64,000 nt of DNA from Acinetobacter higginsii (lineage in GTDB: Bacteria > Pseudomonadota > Gammaproteobacteria > Pseudomonadales > Moraxellaceae): assembly GCF_000369525.1 (NCBI RefSeq), contig NZ_KB850072.1, forward strand, positions 1,878,625-1,942,624. The letters run 5' to 3'. The notes under the pieces were generated by a model, which worked only from the letters and a program-made list of their open reading frames with translations, did not search any database and had not been told where the DNA came from. Position numbers and translations under genes: made by a program. This document shows, piece after piece, positions 19,042 through 27,696 of this stretch. Positions within the stretch are counted from its first letter, which is position 1. Each line of letters opens with the position of its first letter.

Positions 19042-20592
19042 TCAGGAACGTAATGTTTCAACCACCCATGTATCTTTAATTCCACCACCTTGAGAAGAGT
19101 TCACCACGAGAGAGCCTGCTTGCATGGCAACACGTGTTAAGCCACCCGGCACAATTTCAGTGCGATAAGGTGAGCTGAGTACAAAAGGTCTTAAATCAAT
19201 ATGTCGCTCAGCAACGCCTTCTGCTGTCATGGTTGGAGCAACGGAAAGTGCCAAAGTCGGTTGTGCAATATATAGGTGTGGCGTCTCAATCAGTTTCTGT
19301 CTGAAACAATCAATCTGTTGCTGATCGGCTTGAGGACCAATCAACATGCCATAACCACCTGAGCCTTGTGCTTTTTTCACCACTAATTTTTCTAAATTAC
19401 TAAGTACGTAATCCAGTTGCTCCGCTTCTCGACATTGATAAGTGGGCACATTATTCAAAATAGGTACTTCACCTAAATAAAACTGAATCATCTGATCGAC
19501 ATAAGGATAAATCGACTTGTCATCCGCCACCCCTGTTCCCGGTGCATTGGCAATCACAACATTATGCTGTAGATAGGCAGACATCAGTCCAGGCACACCC
19601 AAAGTGCTGTCAGGTCTGAAACTAAGAGGATCTAAGAATTCATCATCAACACGGCGATAGATGACGTCTACCTGCTGCCGACCACGAATAGTTTTGACGA
19701 AAACCTTATCATCTTCTACATACAGATCTCGGCTGGTCACCAACGGTACATCCATTTCACGCGCTAGAAATGAATGTTCATAATAAGCACTGTTAAAACG
19801 CCCAGGTGTTAGCACCACAATTAATGGTTGATCGACATAAGCATTTTCTTCGAGAATTGCTCTTAACAGGCTTGGATATTGCTCAATCCCCTGTAAATTA
19901 TTACTACTACACAGATCTGGCATCAATTTCTGGCTAATTTTGCGACTTTCCAACATATAAGACACACCTGATGGTGTGCGTAGGTTATCTTCCAACACAA
20001 AGAAATCACCTTGCCCGTCACGGATGATATCGATACCACTAATTTGTGAATAAACCTTGCCTTTCAACTGGTGCTTTAGCATATGCGGCTGGAACGCTTC
20101 GTGCGCAATCACCTGTTCTGCAGGAATCAAACCTTCTTTTAAAATATGCTGTCCATGATAAATATCATCTAGAAATAAATTTAATGCTTTGACTCGTTGT
20201 GCGCAGCCCGTCGCGATCTTTTCCCATTGCTTCTTTTCAATCACACGCGGTATCAAATCATAAGGAATGGTACGCTCAGCACCCTCCTGATCACCATAAA
20301 CATTAAAAGTAATGCCTTGATATAAGAAATGCTGTTTTGCTTGTGCTTCTAGTGTTTTTAAATCATCAAGACTACGAATACTCAACCATTGCTCAATTTT
20401 TTTGGACGCTTCACCGTTAAAACTTTTGTCATCTAACATTTCATTAAAAAATTGTGATTTAAGTTGCTCAAATAAATTGGTGGTCACATTGAGCTGTGAA
20501 ATAAATGTAGAGGTATCAACGGACGCCGCTGGATTGGGTTCTGGTGCGTAATAATCTGTGCTGATATGTAGGTTGTGTTCTTGTTCTGACAT
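19042..20592 (-). CDS. Circularly permuted ATP-grasp enzyme
   Basis: The protein has 516 residues (DUF404/DUF407, CP-ATPgrasp). Family blocks include FNVYGDQEGAERTIPYDLIPR, the SGIDIIRDGQGDFFVLEDNLRTPSGVSYMLE region (read as positions about 184-214), and a C-terminal LVVKKAQGSGGYGMLIGP nucleotide-binding part. These enzymes are predicted amide or peptide ligases that activate a carboxylate with ATP. It is the first gene of the Anbu operon, divergent from a WYL regulator across about 210 bp that should hold both promoters. Confidence 0.92.
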   Translation of the reverse strand: MSEQEHNLHISTDYYAPEPNPAASVDTSTFISQLNVTTNLFEQLKSQFFNEMLDDKSFNGEASKKIEQWLSIRSLDDLKTLEAQAKQHFLYQGITFNVYGDQEGAERTIPYDLIPRVIEKKQWEKIATGCAQRVKALNLFLDDIYHGQHILKEGLIPAEQVIAHEAFQPHMLKHQLKGKVYSQISGIDIIRDGQGDFFVLEDNLRTPSGVSYMLESRKISQKLMPDLCSSNNLQGIEQYPSLLRAILEENAYVDQPLIVVLTPGRFNSAYYEHSFLAREMDVPLVTSRDLYVEDDKVFVKTIRGRQQVDVIYRRVDDEFLDPLSFRPDSTLGVPGLMSAYLQHNVVIANAPGTGVADDKSIYPYVDQMIQFYLGEVPILNNVPTYQCREAEQLDYVLSNLEKLVVKKAQGSGGYGMLIGPQADQQQIDCFRQKLIETPHLYIAQPTLALSVAPTMTAEGVAERHIDLRPFVLSSPYRTEIVPGGLTRVAMQAGSLVVNSSQGGGIKDTWVVETLRS

Positions 20593-20804
20593 AGAAACCT
20601 CGTCTCATCATTTATTTATATCTAAAGGAAGCAATTTCAATGCCACTTATATAAAATGATCAATTTTCAACCAGACTTAGAATATTTAAGCAAAACTAGG
20701 GTCATTTCAGTCGTAAATACGTAATCTAGATAGGATGGACTTGATAATTAAGTATAGTTTTTTTATTGTGTCTGCTTTAGACCATTGAATTACGTATTTC
20801 GCTT

Positions 20805-21815
20805 ATGTCATCCATACAAGAAAAAGAAACATCCAATAGCCTTTATCGCCAATGGCAAATCTTATCCCGCCTTTCTACTGGGAAATGGATGGGCACCCGC
20901 GAATTACAAGAAATATTAGAACGCGAAGGCATTGATATCAGTCTGCGTACCATTCAGCGTGATTTAAATCAAATTGCTCAGCGTTTCCCAATCGAGAGTA
21001 ATAAAACCGTACCACAAGGCTGGCGTTGGCGTTCAGATGCACCAATTCAAAGCTTGCCCCACATGACCAGCTCGCAAGCGGTTACATTTATGATGGTCGA
21101 AGAGCATTTACGTCACTTGCTTCCACCAAGCTTATTAGAAGAAATGACACCTTGGTTTGATTTGGCCAAACGTAGCCTATCGACACAAAATAATGTTCGA
21201 CAATGGATCAACCGTGTTCGTATTGTACCGGCGACACAACCCTTGATTCCGCCTGTTGTCGACAAACATGCACAACAAGCGATTTATGAAGGTTTATTAC
21301 AAGACAAACAGATCGAATGTATTTATCGCGCTCGTACCCATCAAGGCGAAGATAAGACCTACATCCTTAATCCGCTGGCTTTGGTTCAAAAAGGTGCAGT
21401 GATTTATTTAATCTGTACCCGAAATGATAAAACCGAAGTACAAACCTTCGCTTTGCACCGCTTTAAAGCAGCAACCGTATTGGAAAGTCGTGCCTTACAT
21501 CCTGTGAACTTTGAAATTGATAATTATATTGAATCAGGCGCATTGGGTTTCCGTGTTGACTACAGCAAGCCAACCGAACAAATTCATTTAAAACTGACCA
21601 TGACCGAGAGTACGGCCAAGAGTTTCTATGAAAGCCAGCTGAGTAAGGATCAAATCATCCAACATCTGGAAGAAAATATTGTTGAAGTCTCTGCAACTGT
21701 CCCATTTACCTCACAACTGGTGTGGTGGCTGAGAAGTTTTGGTAAGAAAATGCTGAATATTGAGCCCGCTGCCGTTTATAACGCAGTGAAAGAGATTGAA
21801 GAACAAGCCCAATAA
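20805..21815 (+). CDS. HTH-WYL transcriptional regulator
   Basis: The protein has 336 residues. An N-terminal winged helix-turn-helix (WMGTRELQEILEREGIDISL, then RTIQRDLNQIAQRFP) is followed by a WYL domain around residues 165-235 (KQIECIYRARTHQGEDKTYILNPLALVQ region, then YLICTRN) and a WCX C-terminal part. WYL domains sense small ligands or nucleic acids. Its divergent placement suggests control of the Anbu/ATP-grasp operon; this is inference from context only. Confidence 0.88.
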   Translation: MSSIQEKETSNSLYRQWQILSRLSTGKWMGTRELQEILEREGIDISLRTIQRDLNQIAQRFPIESNKTVPQGWRWRSDAPIQSLPHMTSSQAVTFMMVEEHLRHLLPPSLLEEMTPWFDLAKRSLSTQNNVRQWINRVRIVPATQPLIPPVVDKHAQQAIYEGLLQDKQIECIYRARTHQGEDKTYILNPLALVQKGAVIYLICTRNDKTEVQTFALHRFKAATVLESRALHPVNFEIDNYIESGALGFRVDYSKPTEQIHLKLTMTESTAKSFYESQLSKDQIIQHLEENIVEVSATVPFTSQLVWWLRSFGKKMLNIEPAAVYNAVKEIEEQAQ

Positions 21816-21817
21816 AA

Positions 21818-21847
21818 AAGAGAACCTTTCGGTTCTCTTCGATTTTT
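21818..21847 (+). terminator. Terminator after the WYL regulator
   Basis: AAGAGAACC pairs with GGTTCTCTT around TTTC; a T6 run follows a few bases later. Confidence 0.7.
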
Positions 21848-21963
21848 TATAAATTTTATTATCAAACACTCAGTATTATTTTTATTGTTTAAATGTTCAA
21901 ACCAACCTCTCTCCCCGCCTTGATCAAAATTGGTTTGTACCTTTTTAAGCGCTTAGATTTAAA

Positions 21964-22017
21964 TTAACATCGGCACGCTAATTCATAGCCATTGTAGCGG
22001 ATTCTCTTTTTGGTCAT
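21964..22017 (-). CDS. Candidate 17-residue small protein
   Basis: In the otherwise empty 21850-22140 gap the minus strand reads MTKKRIRYNGYELACRC then stop. A GAGGG ribosome-site match sits seven bases before the ATG. About 45 bp upstream, TTCACA and TATAGT are spaced by 17 bp. The peptide is basic and ends in Cys-Arg-Cys. The signals are better than expected by chance for so short a frame, but no homology is known to me. Downstream lies an 8-bp inverted repeat (21898-21905 with 21930-21937). Confidence 0.3.
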   Translation of the reverse strand: MTKKRIRYNGYELACRC

Positions 22018-22140
22018 GGTTAAACCCTCTTTGTTTGAACGTAGAATCACTATAACGAGGATTTTTTAGACTGTGAAATAACAAAGATTGGAATCAAAAT
22101 CTAATTTTTTGCTATCGCTGATCTGTGCGTCAAGATCAAT

Positions 22141-22461
22141 TTATCCATCTTCTTTTTTATCAGATAATAAAACTTCGAAGCGATGCAGATGCGCAAAACG
22201 CCCAGCCTGTATTTGATATTGATCAATCTGAGGCACTAATTGCTGGAAATGCTCCGACTGTACATGTAAATCCAGTGCTTCACGATCAACCCATTCTTCG
22301 ATAAAAACAAAATGTCCTTTCTGTTTATGGTCATGATAAAGATCATAGGCAATGCATCCTGCCTCAGCTTTAGTTTTCTCTACCAGCGCTTGATAAAGTG
22401 GTAATACCTCATCAATTTTGTCTGGCTGAATATAGTCTTCAGCAATCAGTTTTAAGGTCAT
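22141..22461 (-). CDS. Antibiotic biosynthesis monooxygenase (ABM) domain protein
   Basis: The protein has 106 residues with the single ABM ferredoxin-like fold: LIAEDYIQPDKIDEVLPLYQ, then EAGCIAYDLYHDHKQKGHFVFIEEW and HVQSEHFQQLVPQI. Relatives include YgiN-type quinol monooxygenases and haem-degrading enzymes, but the haem-ligand residues typical of IsdG are not obvious. It sits behind purA, from which it is separated by a terminator. ATG 22461 has a GAGGT site. Confidence 0.82.
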   Translation of the reverse strand: MTLKLIAEDYIQPDKIDEVLPLYQALVEKTKAEAGCIAYDLYHDHKQKGHFVFIEEWVDREALDLHVQSEHFQQLVPQIDQYQIQAGRFAHLHRFEVLLSDKKEDG

Positions 22462-22490
22462 TTACCTCGCTCTCCCTAAATATTTCCCAT

Positions 22491-22523
22491 AAAAAAAGCT
22501 CTCAAATTCATGAGAGCTTTTTT
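22491..22523 (-). terminator. purA terminator
   Basis: AGCTCTCA pairs with TGAGAGCT around AATTCA, flanked by A7 on the left and T6 on the right, so it could work on both strands. It lies directly after the purA stop. Confidence 0.75.
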
Positions 22524-22537
22524 GTCATCGATTCAGC

Positions 22538-23872
<1,335 letters not shown>

Positions 23873-23914
23873 TCATGCTGTTAAAATTGGAAACCAAGTC
23901 TTAAAACTTGGCAA

Positions 23915-25081
23915 TTAAATTTTTTCAATCACCCACTGCCCGTTTTGAGACACCAACTGATGGGTCGCATAAGGCACTGAGCTTAAATCATCATTACCCA
24001 ACAACTGCACCACACGTGAACCTTTGCCACGTACATCTGCAATTGCATTTAATAAATCTTGATCATGGCCTTTCGGTGCAACCACAGTTTCAATTTCTAC
24101 AAACTGAGTCGCGCCTAAAGCATATAAGTCACAACTAAATCCAGTTGCTGGACGCGCACGCCCAAAATGCTCACCAATACCATCATAACGACCACCTTGA
24201 GCCAGTGGTGCGGCACGATTCGGTGCATAAATGGCATACATCAAACCTGTATGATAGTGATAGCTGCGTAACTCAACCACATCTATCCCAATGTTCAGAT
24301 TCGACCAACGTGACTGGATTTGCGCTAATGTAGATTTCAATGCAGCTAATGCATTTTTGAAATCCGCATCATTTAAAATATCTTGGCTTAAATGCGTTTC
24401 TAGTGCATCAAGGTCGCTTGCATAACGCCCTAAAGCATAAAAGTCCGCACCCATCGCTAAATCTTGCGTGAATTCTTCTAACTCTGGGAAAGCTTTACGC
24501 TGATATAAGTCAGAAAGTTCACTTTCGGTATTTTTATTTAAGCCAGCGCGTTTAACCAGACTACGGAATAAACCAACATGACCTAAATCTAAATGAGCGC
24601 CCTCTAAAGTATGAGTATGCTCAATTAACGCCAACATAACGTTGATCATTTCAACATCTGCTTCGATGCTGTCATGACCATACAACTCTGCACCTAACTG
24701 CAAAGGTGCACGGGTTGCATTGAAATTCTGTGGTTTGGTATGCAATACTGAACCTGCATAGCAATAACGTGCTACACCTTCAATTGGTCGAACATGCGCA
24801 TCTATACGCGCAACTTGCGGCGTCATATCCGCACGCACACCGAGTAAACGGCCAGACAGTTGATCAATAACTTTGAAGGTAACTAAATCTAAATCTTGAT
24901 TAGATTCTGAAAGTAGCGAGAGCGATTCGATGTATTCAATAAATGGCGTATACACCAATTGATAACCTCGAACTGCGAGGAAATCTAACGCTTCTCGACG
25001 CAAGGTTTCAACCACTTGCGCTTGTTCTGGCAATACATCTGCTACCCCGTCAGGGAGCAACCATGTCTCTGAAATGGCCAT
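23915..25081 (-). CDS. hisZ: ATP phosphoribosyltransferase regulatory subunit
   Basis: This is a HisRS-like protein that lacks synthetase activity and pairs with the short catalytic HisG in the first step of histidine synthesis. The 388 residues begin WLLPDGVADVLPEQA and carry class II aaRS-like motifs: FIEYIESL, the VRADMTPQVARI block, and the RYDGIGEHFGRARPATGFS region. There is no C-terminal anticodon-binding domain, as expected for HisZ. It shares direction with purA downstream. Confidence 0.96.
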   Translation of the reverse strand: MAISETWLLPDGVADVLPEQAQVVETLRREALDFLAVRGYQLVYTPFIEYIESLSLLSESNQDLDLVTFKVIDQLSGRLLGVRADMTPQVARIDAHVRPIEGVARYCYAGSVLHTKPQNFNATRAPLQLGAELYGHDSIEADVEMINVMLALIEHTHTLEGAHLDLGHVGLFRSLVKRAGLNKNTESELSDLYQRKAFPELEEFTQDLAMGADFYALGRYASDLDALETHLSQDILNDADFKNALAALKSTLAQIQSRWSNLNIGIDVVELRSYHYHTGLMYAIYAPNRAAPLAQGGRYDGIGEHFGRARPATGFSCDLYALGATQFVEIETVVAPKGHDQDLLNAIADVRGKGSRVVQLLGNDDLSSVPYATHQLVSQNGQWVIEKI

Positions 25082-25137
25082 GTTCCAAACCTAAAATCTG
25101 TTCAATGTGGAAGCATCCACACAAAAAGCAACCACAT

Positions 25138-25162
25138 AAAAAAATCGGGTGAATGCCCGATT
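25138..25162 (-). terminator. Terminator-like hairpin in the hisZ leader
   Basis: On the minus strand AATCGGG pairs with CCCGATT around a six-base loop and runs into seven T residues, only about 57 bp before the hisZ start. It could end upstream transcription or act as an attenuator. No obvious run of His codons was seen. The stretch 25163-25496 contains no gene I can support. Confidence 0.55.
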
Positions 25163-25496
25163 CAGCGTAGTGTAGCACGAAGATTTATGTGATGCACCTT
25201 CGAATTTGAATAAATCTTTCGGGTTTATTGATCAAACAACTTCACTAAGTAAGAAAAATTAACGAGTAGATTCAATAGATTGAAACTAATCACTGAGAGT
25301 ATAAGTCCATGTTCTTGTCCCTAAGAACTGCCTAACATCTGAACTATTGCCATGCTTGCAATTGATCAAGTTTGATTTTTACAACATTGATTGCTTGGGA
25401 GTCACATGCAAGACTGCCTGTCCGAAATTCCGAGCCTCTTAAGCAGCGATTACCCCAAATAAATGAAACACCTTAAGGTCTTGTTCTTAGTTTATA

Positions 25497-25997
25497 TTAA
25501 AAAACACATTCCATTTTTTGATTTCTTTCACCTGAACTCAGGGCTAAAGATTCCCATTCAGGTATAAACACAAAATTGTGCCTAGAATATAAACAGACTG
25601 CTCGCTCATTTTTTGGAGATACACTCAATACAATCCTAGAATGGCCTTTAGAAACGGCTAAATTCTTAATCGCGGAAATCAGCAGATCAGCTATACCACT
25701 GCCACGAAACATAGGATTAACCCACATCGCGATCACATTAAATTCACGTACAGCATTTTGAGTTCCACCAATAATCCCAATTGCCAGCCCCCCTTTAATT
25801 GCTAAAACATATTGAAATTTAGTCTGTTGTGAGGCACGGTCACGCCATTCTGACTCACTATATTTCTCTGTAGTCACATAATTAGCAGCGAAAACATCAG
25901 GACTATCCAGTAGAGACTCTAAACGAACGGTTTTAAGGATTTTCCAATCCTCCTCGGTGGTGAGACGAACCACCAATTCATCCAAGTCTGGACTCAT
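25497..25997 (-). CDS. GNAT-family N-acetyltransferase
   Basis: The protein has 166 residues with the GNAT fold: VVRLTTEEDWKILKTVRLES at the start, AIKGGLAIGIIGG, and the acetyl-CoA binding motif A around VNPMFRGSGIADLLI (R-x-x-G-x-A form), followed by the NERAVCLYSRHNFVFIPE motif B. The substrate cannot be told. ATG 25997 has a GAGGT site. It follows the coiled-coil gene by 64 bp in the same direction. Confidence 0.87.
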   Translation of the reverse strand: MSPDLDELVVRLTTEEDWKILKTVRLESLLDSPDVFAANYVTTEKYSESEWRDRASQQTKFQYVLAIKGGLAIGIIGGTQNAVREFNVIAMWVNPMFRGSGIADLLISAIKNLAVSKGHSRIVLSVSPKNERAVCLYSRHNFVFIPEWESLALSSGERNQKMECVF

Positions 25998-26061
25998 TCA
26001 ATACCTCGAACTTATCGCGAATCCGAATTTTTATAAAAGATTCTCAAAAATTAGCTTCTAT

Positions 26062-26376
26062 TTATTCAGTTCCTTTCCCGCCTTTTACTACGATTTCTAG
26101 CAAATTCACCATTTCAACATTTTGTTTTTCTAAGGCAGCAATATTTGCCACAGTTCGATCTAGAACCTCTTGTTGCACATGCATCTTCTTGGCCAGATCT
26201 TGCATGATTTCCAAACTCTTTTTCAGATGCAACTCTAAATGCACAACTTTTTCTTCAAGTTGCATAACTTGAACATCTTGGTTTGGTACATCTACATTTT
26301 TAAACTGCAGCCAGAATAAAAACACAACCGCCGCCAATAAAACAGCAATAAATCCCCAAATCAACATCAATGTCAT
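26062..26376 (-). CDS. Single-span membrane protein with coiled coil
   Basis: I do not recognise a family. The 104 residues have one N-terminal membrane helix (LIWGFIAVLLAAVVFLFWLQ), then a long heptad-rich region (VMQLEEKVVHLELHLKKSLE, through VLDRTVANIAALEKQNVEMV) that should form a coiled coil in the cytoplasm. ATG 26376 has GGAGT upstream. It lies 37 bp after the GAPDH-family gene in the same direction and may be cotranscribed. Confidence 0.65.
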   Translation of the reverse strand: MTLMLIWGFIAVLLAAVVFLFWLQFKNVDVPNQDVQVMQLEEKVVHLELHLKKSLEIMQDLAKKMHVQQEVLDRTVANIAALEKQNVEMVNLLEIVVKGGKGTE

Positions 26377-26413
26377 TCACTACTCCGAATTAATTTTTAT
26401 ATTATTTAAATCA

Positions 26414-27439
26414 TTAATCACAAAAAGTTTCACACAAATCCAGCAAGCGATTTGCATATCCCCATTCATTATCATACCACGCAAAAACTTTTGCTTGATG
26501 CCCCACCACCATGGTTTGGGTTAAATCCACAATCAGTGAATATGGCGAATGATTAAAATCACTTGAAACCAGGTCTTCATCTGTCACTTGCATAATCTGT
26601 GCATAATCATATTGCGCCGCTTTGCTCAAAACTTCATTGATTTTATGCACGGTAATCGGTGAGTGCGAAACAAAACTAAGATCAATGGCAGCCACATTAA
26701 TGGTCGGTACACGAATGGAATAGCCATTAATCCGATCTTCCATTTTCGGCATCACCTGCTTCAATGCACCCAAGGCACTTGATGTGGTTGGAATAATATT
26801 TTGCCCAGACGCTCGTGCGCGACGTAAATCCCGATGGGCATGGTCCAAAACCGATTGATCTGCTGTGACCGCATGAATTTCTGTCATTAATGCGGTATCA
26901 ATACCAAAGGCATCATCAATAATTTTGACCAATGGCACTAAGGCCTGTGTGGTACATGAGACACTAGAAATGATTTGATCTGTGGCCTTTACGTCATTGT
27001 GATTGACACCATAGACAATCGCTGCATCGACAGAATCAAAAGGCGCAGCACCAATAATCACACGCTTTGCACCTGCCTCAACATGACGTGTGGCATCAGC
27101 ACGTGAACGAAATAAGCCTGTACACTCAAGCACCACATCAATATCTAAGTCGGCCCAAGGCAATAATTCTGGCTGAGCCTGCTTAAAAACTTGTAGTTTT
27201 AACTGACGTTGATTGGACTGAATATTCAAAAAAATATGTTGATTTTCAATTTGAATTTCAACTTGACCTGCAAAACGACCATGGGTGGTATCGTATTTGA
27301 ACAAATGCACCAAGGTCTGCACATCTGCGATGTCATTAATGGCAACAATATCAAACTGAAATTGCTTAGGACTCTCAAACCACGCACGTAATACATTCCG
27401 ACCAATTCGACCAAATCCATTGATAGCGATACGTTGCAT
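26414..27439 (-). CDS. Glyceraldehyde-3-phosphate / erythrose-4-phosphate dehydrogenase family enzyme
   Basis: The protein has 341 residues. The Rossmann opening is IAINGFGRIGRNVLRAW with IVAINDIAD following. The catalytic Cys lies in SSVSCTTQALVPLVK and the catalytic His in TEIHAVTADQSVLDH. HRDLRRARASGQNIIP, then RVPTINVAAIDLS and WYDNEWGYANRLLDL, complete the family. DHAHRDLRRARA resembles Epd more than glycolytic Gap. The usual SxASCTTN is changed to SSVSCTTQ (Asn to Gln), which is unusual. Substrate choice between G3P and E4P is uncertain. Confidence 0.85.
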   Translation of the reverse strand: MQRIAINGFGRIGRNVLRAWFESPKQFQFDIVAINDIADVQTLVHLFKYDTTHGRFAGQVEIQIENQHIFLNIQSNQRQLKLQVFKQAQPELLPWADLDIDVVLECTGLFRSRADATRHVEAGAKRVIIGAAPFDSVDAAIVYGVNHNDVKATDQIISSVSCTTQALVPLVKIIDDAFGIDTALMTEIHAVTADQSVLDHAHRDLRRARASGQNIIPTTSSALGALKQVMPKMEDRINGYSIRVPTINVAAIDLSFVSHSPITVHKINEVLSKAAQYDYAQIMQVTDEDLVSSDFNHSPYSLIVDLTQTMVVGHQAKVFAWYDNEWGYANRLLDLCETFCD

Positions 27440-27560
27440 GTAGGGTCCTTATTCATCAAAACATCATCTTTTCTATGCTATATGGTAAAACATCAAGCGC
27501 ATTGTTGAATATAGATTTTTAGCTTAAACACAGTTTTATATGATATTGCTTGTAAAATCG

Positions 27561-27589
27561 TTGGTGAGGCAGGTATTTTCCGTTATAAT
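27561..27589 (+). promoter_or_regulatory. alaS promoter
   Basis: TTGGTG (27561-27566) and TATAAT (27584-27589) are spaced by 17 bp, roughly 100 bp upstream of alaS. The leader between contains a small inverted repeat, ACGTT with AACGT. Confidence 0.6.
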
Positions 27590-27696
27590 TTAGCACTTTT
27601 AAAATCTATGCCACGCACTGGGTTCGATTGTAGAACGTTAGACACAACGTACCTTGTTGCATATAGCCAAATTCAAAATTATGGAGTGTCTTGGTT

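Noticed and set aside
25163..25496. Broken gene between hisZ and the GNAT gene
   Set aside because: A minus-strand frame of about 40 codons was open, but it has no start, no ribosome site and no recognisable protein motif.
27610..27640. tRNA-like GGTTCGATT in the alaS leader
   Set aside because: It resembles a T-loop only; no acceptor, D or anticodon arms can be folded around it.
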